Below, in pieces: positions 47,193-59,800 of a stretch of DNA of 64,000 nt. The notes beneath the pieces were generated by a model. That model made no database searches. It saw only the letters and a list, made by a program, of their open reading frames with translations, and was not told the origin of the DNA. Every line of letters starts with the position of its first letter. The stretch's first letter is position 1. Source of the stretch: Aristolochia californica (taxonomy: Eukaryota; Streptophyta; Magnoliopsida; Piperales; Aristolochiaceae). The translations under genes and the position numbers were made by a program. The DNA is taken from the NCBI GenBank assembly GCA_029961685.1, contig JARWKL010000012.1:26955227-27019226 (forward strand), given 5' to 3'.

Positions 47193-47460
47193 CACAAATC
47201 TCTCCAATACAGGTACAAGAACTTCCAAATTGTGATCAGGGAGATAGTTGGCAATGGCATCCCTGACTTTTGTGCTGTTGAAACAAAACAAAGCCAACAT
47301 AATTACAGTAGAATTAGAAAAGAGAACCATATCAGCAGAAATCTGAAGGCACTCAAAGATACCTCTCTGTTGATAGGAATGCAAGAAGCAGGGCAGCATA
47401 AACCTCAATAATCATCTTTTCAGCCTCCCTTTCCCCTTGCAATAGAGCAGCTTCATCATT
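47193..47460 (-). pseudogene. WAPL: WAPL-like C-terminal exons (fragment)
   Basis: Two phase-compatible exons. 47363-47460 encodes NDEAALLQGEREAEKMIIEV and then YAALLLAFLSTE. 47193-47274 encodes TKVRDAIANYLPDHNLEVLV then PVLERFV. Both have GT-AG borders, and together they match the end of the plant WAPL domain. The upstream side is replaced by a NAC fragment at 47563, and the normal last exon is not identified downstream, so the gene appears broken. It is a separate copy, or a rearranged piece, relative to the exon at 31304-31487. Confidence 0.75.
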
Positions 47461-47562
47461 CTGTATAGAAAGAGTTGAAGCAATTAAACTTTCAGTAAGT
47501 AATCTCCTTATCAATAACAGGCTAAACTCCCTCCTGCTATTTGAAGGTGCCTATTTAGCCTG

Positions 47563-47762
47563 CCATCCTGGCGTGTAGTATGAGTTACTTGGCTCACTGG
47601 TCGAAGACTGTTGTTTTTCATTGTTGTAAATTCTGCAACAAACCCAAGAATGAAACATCTTTTGATTATCTTTGACGAACCCATCATAGACGTACTCGTG
47701 CACGATCCCGTTCGTCTTAATCCGGTGCTTCTCCCTCGATGAAGACGAGCGACATTAAGAGG
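47563..47762 (-). pseudogene. NAC gene fragment
   Basis: The minus strand reads IKTNGIVHEYVYDGF and NQKMFHSWVCCRIYNNEKQQ, subdomains D-E of a NAC domain, close to the pseudogene at 33650-34592. Only about 65 codons remain. Confidence 0.8.
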
Positions 47763-48060
47763 ATTGCCTTTACATAGATATTTTAGATATTTTGATATTT
47801 GATGGCACTTCCCAGTCTGTTGAAGGTGTTATTGAGAGGGCACTTCACTATACTCAGTTTTGGATAAGAAAATTTACCGTTTTCAGTAATCTTCGTAGCT
47901 CTATCCTGCGGGAGCACAAGAAGGATGTGGTTGTTTTGTCCTCCTCAAGGCATGCTTTAGTTGTAGAAAGGTCCCCTCCTTAGGATGAACGGATCAAACT
48001 GAATTTTCATAGAATTCTAAAGGTAATCCGGGCCCTGCAGGAGGAGGACATCTCTTTAGA
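47763..48060 (+). mobile_element. Possible LINE ORF2 scrap
   Basis: A plus-strand frame (47792-47983) reads VIERALHYTQFWIRKF, resembling the linker before the RNase H domain of plant LINE ORF2. A stop interrupts it before IKLNFHRILKVIRALQEEDI. The assignment is weak. Confidence 0.3.
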
Positions 48061-48810
48061 GATCATTCAGGTACGGTCCTTTGTGTTTTCTCTGCCCCTT
48101 GAGTATTTGTGACTTCTTGGACGCAGAATTCCTTTCTGCGTACATATGAATTTTGGGTGAAGGTCTTGTGCAGTACATATGATAAGAAGATAGTAAATAA
48201 AAGAAAATAAAAGAAAAACTTATTTCAAATCTTGGGACTGCCCATGGAAATTTACCTACCCTTAATTTTATTAACGGAGAGGTCAATAGAAGTTCAATCT
48301 TTATCTTCCTTCCTCTTCCTCTCTTCATCCTCTTCTTCTGATTCTCTCTTTTTTGCATCCGAATTCTTTCCTTTCCCATTGTGGGAGTGACTGTTGAGAA
48401 TTTAGAAGTGTGGGACTTTGGAGGGTGGCTTCCAAATTGAATGATTTTGAGTACTGATTCATACAATGTGCAGTGGATCTTGTTCCATTATCGAGCAGAT
48501 ATTTGTATATGAAACTGTACAAGTTGGTGTTTGAACGAAAGGAGGGAGGAGCTTCGACTTGCCATACATAGAGTATTTATTCAATCACATAGTCTGGGCT
48601 TCTATAATATGGTGCCCTAGTGAAAATGTTTTTGATAGTAGAGAATTGAGTAACTTTTTCCTCCATGCACTCTTATCTCTCTCTCTCTCTCTATTTCAGC
48701 TCATCATGTTGCTTCCTTTCTGTCTGTTTCTTTGTCAAAAAATCAAATAATTTTATGGAAACACAGAGCATCCTGAGGTGCCTCTGTTTTCCCTTCAGGA
48801 AAAGTGAAAT
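48061..48810. other. Non-coding stretch
   Basis: A Lys/Arg-rich minus-strand ORF (48056-48466) is low-complexity and has no family signature. A CT microsatellite lies at 48673-48692. Confidence 0.4.
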
Positions 48811-49134
48811 CATCTACTGGAGGGGCAATATGTCATTGCCATTGTTTGATGGTTAGCAGGGAAGGCTTTAAAGGGGTAGGAGTTCTTTTTTTTCTTTTTT
48901 TCATGTTGTGTCTGCTGGTTTATGCTGGTTTATGCTGTGATTTAAAAATTATGGTCTGGAATTAAATATACATCTTCTGGAGGGGCAATATGTCATTGCC
49001 ATTGTTTGATGGTTAGCAGGGAAGGCTTTAAAGGGGTAGGAGTTATTTTTTTCTTTTTTTCATGTTGTGTCTGCTGGTTTATGCTGTTTTTTTTTTTTGT
49101 GATTTAAAAATTATGGTCTGGAATTAAATATACA
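48811..49134. repeat. 160-bp tandem duplication
   Basis: Two adjacent units (48811-48970, 48971-49134) start CATCT-CTGGAGGGGCAATATG. They differ mainly in homopolymer lengths and one repeat of TTTATGCTGG, so the duplication is recent. Confidence 0.92.
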
Positions 49135-50454
49135 ACTCATGTTTTATAGTTGCATAGCGTAGGCCGTTGTTAACTCAAGCTACAAATGCTTAATTCTGCC
49201 ATTCAACTGAGGAAGAAATGTTATTAGATAATTTCTTGGGTCTTTTGCTGTTTGGTCTTCTGAAGTCCAGGAATGAATATGGGAGCTTCACTTGCCCTTT
49301 AGAACTCCAGCCATTAAAATTTCCTCAGAAGTCTCATTATTGATAATTTGGTTGGAATAGTCATTGCATAGTCTTCTATCATAGAGTAGTTTACTAATAA
49401 TTCAACTTCTTTTGATAATTTGGTTGGAAACTAATTTAAGACTTGTTTTATGCTGTCTATGGTGCTTGTTACAAAGAAATAGATGTTGTTGTAACATCAC
49501 TCTTTGCTCTAGGTGGAAATGTCTACCTCTATCTCCATTATGTGAGATCAACATATTTTGTAGCTCTGTGGTAATTTATATAAATCCTTTGAAAAACAAG
49601 GGGAAATTGAGTAGAGATGAATTGCTGGATGATTGAAGATTTGCGTCTGAAGTTTGATGCCATTGGTGGTTGTCAATAAGGATGAAGTCAAAATTCTTCC
49701 AGCTGGTTGTCAGACAAGCTGTGGTATCAGCATATTGGCCAGTGATGAAAGAACATTCAAAGTAGATGTGGTTGCAAAGATGAGAATGTTGGAAAGGATC
49801 CAAGCAAAGCAGGGTAAGTAAAAATAAAAATGAACAATCTAGGAATGAGAAAATAAGAGTCATTGAATAGTGAACTGGTTGGATGGTAATGGCAAAGTTC
49901 ATGGATCCAGAAGAGAGGACAAAAAATCATTGAAGAGATTAAGGCCAAACTCCCAATAATGGAGCTCTCAAAAGGTCAAGCAGAATGGTGGTAGACTTTC
50001 TTGTTAATTGAGCCTCGCCGAGTTCTTAAAAGAAAATAAAGAAAATGTTGCATGTCAGAAAGATCTGTAATTTATTGTTTTAGTTTTTTTTTTTTTTTTG
50101 TTCAATTATCGTTTACCTCTTTTGAAAGCTCTGAATGGCGACTTAAACATCGGAGTTCTGTTCAACTTCAATCTTCATTGATCTCATATTATCCAGCACA
50201 GAAAAAGGAAAATATGTCCAAAACAGAAGCTGAATGGTAAACAAGTTAAAAGCACAAAGCCCCTAAACCAAGGCTGAAAAATTAGATAAGAAGCAGGCAC
50301 AAGCCGCAATGCAACTGACACATCAAATGCATGAGACGGCAAAGACCCAAAAAACAATCACGAACTCGAACACGAAGAATAATGGAAGGAAAACAAAGTG
50401 GGGAAAAAGAAAAAAGAAAAAAAAAGCTCCATCTATCCTTTGACAATTCTCCGA
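49135..50454. other. Non-coding stretch
   Basis: No gene, repeat or RNA is supported. The right end should contain the 3' untranslated region of the gene at 50455. Confidence 0.4.
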
Positions 50455-50787
50455 TCAACTTTCAAACAACACCTTTTCCTTCTTCGACACGCCAAGAGGC
50501 GTGATCCTCTCCGTGATGGGAGACGGTCCCGTGGCTGCATGCCCGGGGGAAGACGACGGCGACGAGTGAACAGATCGGGCGGCAGCCATGACCAGACACC
50601 CCTCGCTCCATGACTTGTGGACCTTGTACGAGACCTTATCGTTGCATGGGACGCACTTGGTCCGACTTCCGGACTTCTTATGCAGCGCGCAGCCGCAATT
50701 CCGATGGTAGGGTCGCCGCTCGATCTCCGAGTCGGAGGTGCTTATACAGCCTTCGAAGACGCACCGTAGCAACCCCTCGCTGGCCAT
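50455..50787 (-). CDS. Small Cys/His-rich plant protein of unknown function
   Basis: A single exon of 110 codons. The frame is open further upstream through a (GA)n-encoded Arg/Glu run, but I choose the ATG at 50787 because MASEGLLRCVFEGCI is the conserved start I associate with a plant-only family of unknown function, and the CT tract before it fits a 5' leader. The conserved part is residues 1-65: pairs of Cys at 9 and 14, then RRPYHRNCGCALHK, KCVPCN and SWSEGC. The Cys/His spacing could bind a metal, but no named zinc-finger class fits. The C-terminal half is Ser/Pro-rich and probably disordered. No signal peptide or membrane segment is seen. The function is unknown. Confidence 0.75.
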   Translation of the reverse strand: MASEGLLRCVFEGCISTSDSEIERRPYHRNCGCALHKKSGSRTKCVPCNDKVSYKVHKSWSEGCLVMAAARSVHSSPSSSPGHAATGPSPITERITPLGVSKKEKVLFES

Positions 50788-50816
50788 TCCTCTTTCACCC
50801 CTTCCCTTCCCTTCCC

Positions 50817-50860
50817 TCTCTCTCTCTCTCTCTCTCTCTCCCTCTCTCTCCTCGGTCTCC
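50817..50860. repeat. (CT)n tract in 5' leader
   Basis: Pyrimidine-rich microsatellite just upstream of the small Cys-rich gene's start codon. As GA on the coding strand it produces a spurious Glu/Arg N-terminal extension. Confidence 0.85.
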
Positions 50861-52232
50861 TTCAGGTTTGAACCGATCTTCGTGCGGTTTTTATTCAAGC
50901 GATGAAGTAGGAAAAAGAGACAATGCAGAGGTCCAGAGCCAGCCGGTTCTCGTAGATTACTCCGCAACCATCAGTGGGCCCTTTTCTTCCCTTAAACTAG
51001 GAGACGGGCCCATCTCATTGTTCTCTCAGTTAACATGGACCCACTTAAAAGTGCGTAAAACGGAGGGAAGAGTTGTACTGTTTCACGCTTCATCGTGGAC
51101 GGCGGGAACCAGGAGGATTCAAATTGATGCAATCCTAGGACATTTCTGCCGTCGGATTTGTTGACGTGAAATTATCGAACCTGTGGACACATAAAACTCT
51201 AGAAATTGTAAAAAGAAACCGAATCTGTTAAGACTTATTGGGTCGGCCTTTTCCGTAAGGACAAGGTAACTATTGATCCACGCTTTAAGAGTTTTTGGAA
51301 GAAGTGGGAGAGAGACAAGGGAGACGTAGACGGGCGACTTTGGTAGTGCAGTCACTCCTTCACTTGCTACCATCCTTTGTAGTCGCATCTTTGCATGAAT
51401 TCCACTCTCGGGAGTTTTAGAGTATGGGTTTAGTGATTAGAGATTAATTAAGGAACCTTGAAGAGGAGACGACGACGCATTTAGAATCTCGCCGTCGCCG
51501 GTATTGATCCTATTATTCACTCTACGTCCACAAATCTTAACCTCCCTTTACCTTCATCGATCAGCTCAATTCTCTATCCTGAAGCACCTAGATAGGTTTC
51601 TGGAGTGGCTTTTGATCTTTATTTAAGAGCCTGAAATCTGCTGAAACAATAAAATAGATGAAAGGGTGCCTCACTCGATAAGTCTGAGAAGATTTATCAC
51701 GACCATCGCGCTGTTATCATCTTATCACTAAAGCGAGAAGATTGAAGATAAGAATATATAACATGGAGCAGACATTGATGGATAAAAGCCACCCACTTGA
51801 AGAAGAACCCAAAGAACGTATCACAAACCTGATTGCATTGCATTTCTCACCTTTCTCGTAAACAATTTCCCAAGGAACAAGGTAATGGGTACTAGGACTC
51901 TATTCATACACGTTTTGACTTAAATACCAGTAACATTATTGCCTGCCCTTTCAAAAAACTAATCCTACTTTCAAACATTAGAAGTGGAATTGTAGATGTC
52001 AAGAAATAAAAAAATTTGTATGAATAATCAGTTAAAAGACTAAAAAAAGACAAAAAAATTGCTCCCAATTGAGCTTTGCTCACTGCCTATTCCTTTTTGT
52101 AAATCAGTCAGCATACACCTACAGCGCTCCACCTATGTACACTTCATCTCCCTCTATTTCCAAGCCTATCACAATTAATTCTGCTGCAGCCTTCTTCTGC
52201 AACAATCCGTGGCATTCCAAACGATATACTCT
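50861..52232. other. Intergenic region
   Basis: Contains the probable promoter of the Cys-rich gene and the 3' end of the next gene. No ORF with family character is seen. Confidence 0.45.
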
Positions 52233-52469
52233 TTACTGCTCAGCCACACAAACCACTTCTACCTCAAAGGGTTCGTTTAGATCCGGTAACAAGAACCCCT
52301 TTGACCTTGGTTCCATGACATCTGATTCATACTCCACCTTCGTCCTTTTTTCTTCCATCTGCAACTTCAACTGCAAATTAGAACATGGAAAAGTCAGTTA
52401 ATCAGACACAACAGTAAATTTGAAATAGAAAACGACGACATGGCACCGGCACAGATCAGGTTAACGTTA

Positions 52470-52505
<36 letters not shown>

Positions 52506-55104
52506 CTACAAAAATAAAAATAAAAAAATCCTGAAACAATACAACTTTAATCAAACTACCCAAGGGATACACCCAGTACGAGTAAACTATATGAAGTAAA
52601 GCTCCAGTCTTCAGGGCTACTTAATTGTTCAAAATTCATCCATGACATAGCAAATAAAATGATGGTCTCCACCTAAGCACACACACACTAACAGACATGT
52701 GCAACACTGGAAAGATTACTAACTTTCACCATTGATAAAATCATTTGACTCATTCCATAAAAGTTTTTTATACGATGACCTCAAATAGAAAAGCAACAGA
52801 AATCAAAATTCAGGAAAAATGTTTCACCTTCAAGCCATTGTTTCCGGTTCGAAGCTCCCCTAAACATCTCTGCATGTTTTCAATTTCCTTCTTTAAATTC
52901 ATATTTTCCGAACGCAGAGAACTCTCCTCCTCCCTGAGTTCCTCCACAGTCTGCATTGGATTAAGCAATCATGCGTTAGACCACTTCACTGATCGTTCTT
53001 TACAAAACAACCAAGTAATAATTTAACCACATTAAAAAATGAAAAAAAGGAGAAAGACACAGCAGCCGTTATAAATTCCAGGGTAACCAGAATATTGTCT
53101 AATAACTAGAGCAAATCATATACTAATTAACAACACGAACCCCTACTTGGAGCTTTCTCAACAACGAAACAAACTCCTCACCTTTTTCCTCTTCACTCTT
53201 CTGCAGGACGACGTCGACGTAGAAGGCAACATACAGGGCAACTCCTTCGCAGCAACATCCTGAAAACCCACAACGTAACCAAATCAATCTCTTGCGCTAG
53301 TCAAACTCCAAAAACTCCTCAAAGGTCACGAAAAGAAAGGATTCATTAGAAGTAAATCAATTTCAGCTTCCACAGTATTTCAATATTCGCGTTACTTCTC
53401 CTTTTCTTTCACGATGGGGTTTCATTTCACAGGCTTTAGGCCAGTCGCCCACCCACCCCATCAAAGCTGCAGGAAAGGTGACATCGGAGACTCGTCTTCC
53501 ATTTGACGGTCCGGTAACCGGGCCCCACCTTTCGGCGGACTTGTCCACTAAATAAGGCCTCAAAAAGCGCCTCCTCACGCATTAATTGGGCCCCACGTTC
53601 CCTCCACCAAAGGGATCCATAATAGTGGCACTGGCGTTGCTTTCCCCACAAGCACCCCCAACACATCCGCTCTATATTACAAAAATGCCATCAACACTGA
53701 CACGTGATGACCAACGACGACGAGAAGAGAGCTCTGTCTCAGCCGCGTACGAGACTCCACGTCAGCAAAAAAATATTTTCCAACAGGAGATGGAACAAAA
53801 AAAACAAAAAAACAAGGCGCCGATACCAAACGCGGACCTAACCAAGGACGAGTCGTACCCTTCAACGAATCGGGCCCAGCGCACCCAACAGAACCCCAGA
53901 ACCACGCCACCTAAAAAGAAAGGTCTTTCATTCGTAATAAAAAATATTATTTATGCGGCAATATTAAAGCCGATAAGTAACCCCTAGTGGCATTAAATGT
54001 CCTCGTTTGACGGAAATACCCCCGAGTCTGGAGAAAAGAAAAAAAAGGTAAACGAGATGCGAATTTCACTCTGACACGAAGAGCATTCAGAGGATCCAAC
54101 CGAATCCATTTTCATCAGCGAACAAGGAAAGTTCCTGTAAGTTACAACAGGATTTGTCCCACTTTCGCTTACCGACTCGGGGGTGGTTTCGTCATTTCAA
54201 GAAGCTTACCCTACTGGGCTTTACCTGCCGGATTCGTTGCCCTAAATTGTTCTTCTTAAATGAATGAAAAGACCCAGGAAGTGCTGGCAAGCAGGGGACG
54301 GAGTGGACGAAAAGCCGGACAGGTGGATGTTGACCAGAAAACCCTCGCTCGTGGGGCACTTTTGGGAGAGTTGAAAGGGAATGGCCAAGGTTAGTTTCGT
54401 CAAAGAGAGGCATAAGGTAGAACCAAAGGATAACACCCAGAAACGGCTCCGTCAAGCCGGTTCCTATTAAGAAAAAAATTAGTTGCGGTTCCTCGAAGGA
54501 GAAACCAGTTGGAACTTGGAATCAGAAGAACTGACGACAGGAGAATATAAAAAAGAAAAAAATCGAGAACAATTAAAAGATGAAGAAACTACCCGTGAAT
54601 CAGAAGAAAAAAATGAAGAGTTGCCCTTCAGTAGAATCCATCGGCGAGTTTTGTTTGAAATTAACGGAAATTTACGACCAAAAAAAGAAAAAAAACCGAA
54701 AAAAAAACAAAGAACAAAGACAGGAAGGGAAGATATGGATGGATAACTCAGCATCCAAGAAATAGAACATTTAGGGTTAGGAATGGAGAGTTTACCTCGG
54801 TTTTCGTTTTGGCAGGGTGAGTGTTGGCGGTTTCACAAACTTCTACGCAGTCGTCGCTCGGGGAGGTGGCGCAGTTCCAGAGGAGCGTCGAGTTGGGGCT
54901 ACCTCGGGTCTCCGGCTCCTCCAACTTCGCCTGGAGGATCCCCGCGCCGGTAATTTGCCTGGAGCGTGGCAGACGCTGACCCCACCTCCGCGGCGGCGGC
55001 GGCAGCATCGGCCGGTAGCTCCTTCCCGCCGAGATCTGTATCAGAACCTCCGCGGCCCCCAGCGCGGAGGCCAGCTCATCGTCTTCGCTTTTGTTCTCGA
55101 CCAT
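52233..55104 (-). CDS. Coiled-coil protein with C-terminal DLN (EAR-like) motif
   Basis: Four exons, all GT-AG and phase 0: 54796-55104, 53182-53259, 52828-52950, 52233-52370. They join to 215 aa starting MVENKSEDDELASALGAAEV. Exon 1 is a mixed Pro/Arg/Ser region that looks largely disordered. Exon 2 is short and basic (CRRVKRKK, a possible nuclear signal). Exon 3 is a strong coiled coil (LREEESSLRSENMNLKKEIE). Exon 4 carries LLPDLNEPFEV near the C-terminus, which resembles the DLN type of EAR repression motif used to recruit TOPLESS corepressors, though the classical form is DLNxxP. The layout suggests a small nuclear adaptor or repressor. I do not recognise a named family. The exons are split by 52951-53181 and 53260-54795; the larger intron contains GC-rich and Lys-coding sequence with no gene. 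Confidence 0.7.
52470..52502. repeat. (AT)n microsatellite
   Basis: Pure TA dinucleotides in intergenic sequence downstream of, but close to, the last intron of the coiled-coil gene. Confidence 0.9.
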
Positions 55105-55117
55105 GACGCAGCCAAAC

Positions 55118-55142
55118 GCGAGAGAGAGAGAGAGAGAGAGAG
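55118..55142. repeat. (GA)n tract in 5' leader of the coiled-coil gene
   Basis: On the transcribed strand this is a CT tract 14 bases before the start codon, a common feature of plant leaders. Confidence 0.85.
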
Positions 55143-56895
55143 CGGAGAACCAGTGGAACAAAAGCAAGAAAAGAGGCAAAAAGAGAGAGAGTCCGGTGGA
55201 CAACAAGAGAAGCGTATCCCGCCCTCTCTTGTCTCGAGGAGGAACAAAAGCTCAAGAGAAACAGGGTGGAAGACAAAAACCTCAGGGCTCAGACTCAGAC
55301 TTTAGAAGAAGATTTAATAGGAGTAAACTACCGATACTTCCATTCATAAGAGCCAGAGGGCGTGCCTTCTCAGTCCTTCCTCAAAACAAGATTTCCAATT
55401 TTACCCCGTCAGACCCTTACCAATTCTATCGCCTCCCGGATGCGGATCAGGGGATCCCACCAGTCTAGCCACCCGGGTCTTCTATCAGATAGGGCGCGGA
55501 CCAGCAGGCGAGCTGACTTGGCAGTCGTTCGGGGCAAGGAGTCCTAGTGACACTGCGAATCCTGTCTGAAACGTACTTTCCTAAACGCAGAGCCGTAGAG
55601 GGAAAAGAGAGCTGCGTGGGCGCCGGGCGCGTGTACACTTCCTTCTGGTAAGTGGACTCTGATGTGTGTGACTTCTAATTTCAACTGTATTCATTAATTC
55701 AATTAATAATCACAGTAATCACGCTCGGCAAGCCGGCTTGGGCCGGTCCGGTCCAAGAAAAAAAGGCCCTCCCGCCCACTCCTTGTATAGATTAATAAGG
55801 CAAATACTAATAACCTACTAGTTATCTGATTATAATCATTTGGAGCCTCTTCTTTCTCTTTCCCCTAATCTTTTATTCAAAATGGTTAGTTATCTTAGCT
55901 TATGATTAAGACTCTAATAATACGATTCGACCAATTAGGAAGTTCAATTAGAGCCACTTAAAATGAAGAAGGAAGGAAATAGGGATTTGAGTTGATGGGT
56001 GATTCAAAGGAAAGAGGCGTCTTCGCTATTGACCCATGGTTGTCTGAGTTAGAGTCGGGAAAGTTTCAGTTCATATTTGAAGGGTAGCAGTCAACATCCT
56101 TAATTTTACTAAAAACGTGTCAATCCAACATGGAAATCGGATCTGGGGTTAAAAAAGTAAAAAATAAATATTGTGAGGGGTGTGTAATTTGATAAGATTC
56201 ATGTAGGTGAAAGGCCAAAAAAACACGAGGTACGCAAATCCACCTTTGTGACTTTTGTCACTGGCCAGCTCTATCTATCGTTTTTTACGTATCAAATAGA
56301 GTGGTGGGATGCGGGAGTGCAGTTCCCAAGCTCCGGTCTAATCCCATGCATGTGACAGATGTTGCCAAGTATATAGAACCTCGTTTTATAATATGGTGGG
56401 ACCTAGCGTGTTTATGAGCTGTATTAAGGGTCTGTTTGGAATCAAAAAAGAAAAAAAAAATTGATCATTATTACAATATTACTCTGCTTCTCAGAGTAAC
56501 ATTCATGTTTCTTCACATTTCCATCATCCCATCCGAAAGTTTGATCAATACATTTTACAAACAAGTTGCCTTCAAGGGATTTCATAAAAAACGGGGGAGT
56601 CCAGGAGACCACTTTTTTAATTCAAAACTGCTTCCTTCACATAGATTATTTTGGATATACAAGCAATTCATACATGATGGAACTCTTCCCGCAAATTGCC
56701 TCGACCCGCTGACGAGCTCGGTGGAAATTTCTCTGCACCTCCTAGGGTTTTTTTTTTTTTTAAAAAAAAAAAGGAAAAGGTTTAAAATAACTGTAAGGTT
56801 AACGCATTCATCCTTTTAACTCAAGTTCGAACAAGTTGGCCAAAGACTCATTCGATGTTCCCAAAGAACTCGCCTGAAGCAATTAATGGAAGCAA
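55143..56895. other. Intergenic region
   Basis: The first part should hold the promoter of the coiled-coil gene. 55730-55760 is GC-rich. The rest is AT-rich with T and A homopolymers near 56445 and 56750. No gene is seen. Confidence 0.45.
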
Positions 56896-59800
56896 TTAAG
56901 TCAAGCTCTTGTAATCGGGGTTGTCCCTAAGGCCAAGCTTGGAAAGGACCAAGCAGTAGGAATCCCAGTCGGTCCGTCGCAAGTATTTGAGCAGCTTCTT
57001 CCTCCTTTGGACCATCCCTAGAAGACCTTTCCGGGAATGTTTGTCCTGCATTCAGTCAAATAACACCGCAATTCTTATTGTTAAATAACTTATCTAGACA
57101 GCAAATCAAATGAAAAGAGAAACTTCATATACACATCCAGCTTCATGCAGTTGGTCAACGAATATCAAATATCTTCTATCACGCAGTAACTGAAGTTTCA
57201 GAAGCCATGGAAGGATGAACAGATTGCAAGCTTCAACTATCATCATTTTATGTCATTATTAATTCGCATAAACTAAGCTTTCTTTTAACACATTAATAAA
57301 AATCTACATTTGTGAGCCATCAGACAATAAATCAATCACTACTAAGTAATACTTTTCAGGAGCGGACAACATGCCTCGATTAGGACAATTTTGTTTGCAT
57401 GTTTTCAAAAGGTACCACACATGAGTTGCAGACAAAGAAATACACGCCTCAAATGGAAGAGAAACTAGGCTTTTGTAGGGTATTGGAACAGCAGATAATT
57501 CATTGAAAAAGAATGAAAAAGGAAAGCTCACTAATGATCCCAGAAACACCCGGTGGCTAGAGACCAGGCAATTTCCATTTCTCCCAAACTCAAGTTCGAG
57601 TAGCTGTTAGAGGAGAAACCTAAGGATGAGGCTTTTCTGGTTGGCAACCTGTTATCCATCCCTGAGGCCACCTTATTCGTTAGGCGAGCAATAACTTGTT
57701 GACCAGGAAGTAGACTACAAAGGGGACTCTTTGACGTAGCACCTTTGTGTGCCACATTGAACTGTTTTTTTTTTTTTTGGGCGTGGAAACAAAAATGTGA
57801 ATTTCCAGCTGCCAGCTTTTCTTATTTTGAAGGTGCCAGAATTCATGTATGAGTATCTGGTCCTTTCATCCTTCTAGTAATATACCTCTGAAAGTCACAG
57901 TAAGTTAGGCATCATCTTATAAACATAAGGTTCAAGTTTGATACGATTCTGAGTTGTATTTAGAAAGTAAAAGGGTTTAAGTTATGAGGGGTAATTTTTT
58001 AACTTGGTTAAACTGTTACTTAAAGGTAATTAAAAAGAAGAGAGGTCGTTTTTCTTCCCCATAGAGTGCAGCAGTTACACACTCTTCCCTCTCTCTTCTC
58101 TCAATTCTTCTTCTTTTTTCCCTTTTTCCTATATTTCTACAGAATGAACTATCCTTCATGATAGAGTGCATTCTCCAAGAAAAACAAATCCCAGTCTCTA
58201 ATTCGACCTAAAGTTTCCCTTGGTATATGCAGAAATCCACCTCTTGACCCATCAAGGGAATTTACAGGTACTCTGAACCGTACTGAAAAGCTAAAAGATA
58301 CCAATTTATGCATAAAACCAGTTAGACAAATTAGTAAATTATACACCTATATGAATATAAGAATACTTGTTTCAGCATTTTATCAACTTCTTATATATAT
58401 TTTCTCCTGAAAAAGGTATTTATATGCTTCTACTTTTTTTCTTATAAATCTATTAGCAGATTATTATTCTACAATACCCAATTATCCTTTCCTTTCCTTA
58501 CATGAAAACTTTTCAGAGCACTGATCTAATTATATTCTTGATGATCAATCCATATTTTTTAATTTGCATTCACAACGAATTGCTTTCGAGATGATCCCTC
58601 CAGAAGAGGGAGATAAAGTTTTTGAATTCCTTCACCATTCAAAAAGAAAAACAAGAGAGTTAAGATACCTCTTATGTTAATTAAGGAATATTAATGTTTG
58701 ACCTGACATGACTCGGTATTATGCAAGACTTAGGGTGAAAACAGGTGGGTTAAAGAAGAAACCATTTTTGCCTGCCACCATTCTGGTAAAGTGGGGACTA
58801 CTTGTTGTGAGAAGTGGTTTGGCACACACAATGATACAAGGAAGAATGTCCTAAGAAAGAGTTGCAGAGAAAAGGCAAGAAGGGAAGGGGTAGCATAAAC
58901 CTCTTTAATGCAGAAAAGAGGTTCGGAGCAAAACAGTGCCACATGGAGAGAAAGAGTTTTGCCAGCCTACTGTCCCCACCCAAGACTCTAACCTCTGGTC
59001 AAAGATTTGCATAACAAACTATACACCACCTTGTTAAAGAATAATAGCAGCAAAAGTCATACTGTTTATGCCCAATAAAAAAAAGTAAAGCCTTTAGAAA
59101 AATAAAAGAAAAGAAAAATGTTAGGAGACATGTGCCAAGAAACTTTTTTTTTGAAAAGGAGACGTGCCAAGAAACTTGAAATGCAATAAGTAATCCAAAA
59201 TGAAAATACAAAACTGTTATATATAATAAAAGCGCAGCATATGGTAAAGAACTTGTAGTCTGTCAAAACATCATTGTGAATGTTTACATTCTTAATAAAA
59301 GTTTGTGATTATGTTGACTGACCTTTTTGCGTAGTACACCGGACAGATGTTTGATCTTTGTTGTGAGTTGAGCGACTGAAAACAACACAAGGTTAGGCAA
59401 GATTACAGCATAATGGGGTAACAGATAAGATCAACAAATTAATAAAAATTGCATCTAAATCCAGTAAACATGTAACTTAGCTAACAATGTGCCTTTAAGG
59501 GGTAGTACAGAAAAATATGGAAAGAGGCTTCAAATACAAGGCAAAGAAGGGGAAACAGGAAATTAGAAAACAATCATCAATACATGGTTTTAAACTTGTC
59601 CTTACACTTATGTTTACTTTTTTTTTTTTTTTTTGAAAGCGGCGATTAGCTTTTATTGATGTAGCAAAGAAAGCAATGATTACTGATGTCCTTTCACTCA
59701 TGTTTACCATGATCGCTGATCAACCAAACTAAACCATTGTATAGATAAGAGTCAAGTTCTTGCCAGCCCAGTTCACATATTGTTTATCTAATATCAATGG

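Noticed and set aside
31304..47460. One large WAPL gene spanning both groups of WAPL-like exons
   Set aside because: On the minus strand the C-terminal exons (47 kb) would precede the more N-terminal exon (31 kb), the wrong order.
50610..51164. 184-codon plus-strand ORF
   Set aside because: It is antisense to the small Cys-rich gene and its CT-rich leader, and has no family signature.
54483..54765. Lys/Glu-rich plus-strand ORFs
   Set aside because: They come from A-rich intron sequence of the minus-strand coiled-coil gene and are low-complexity.
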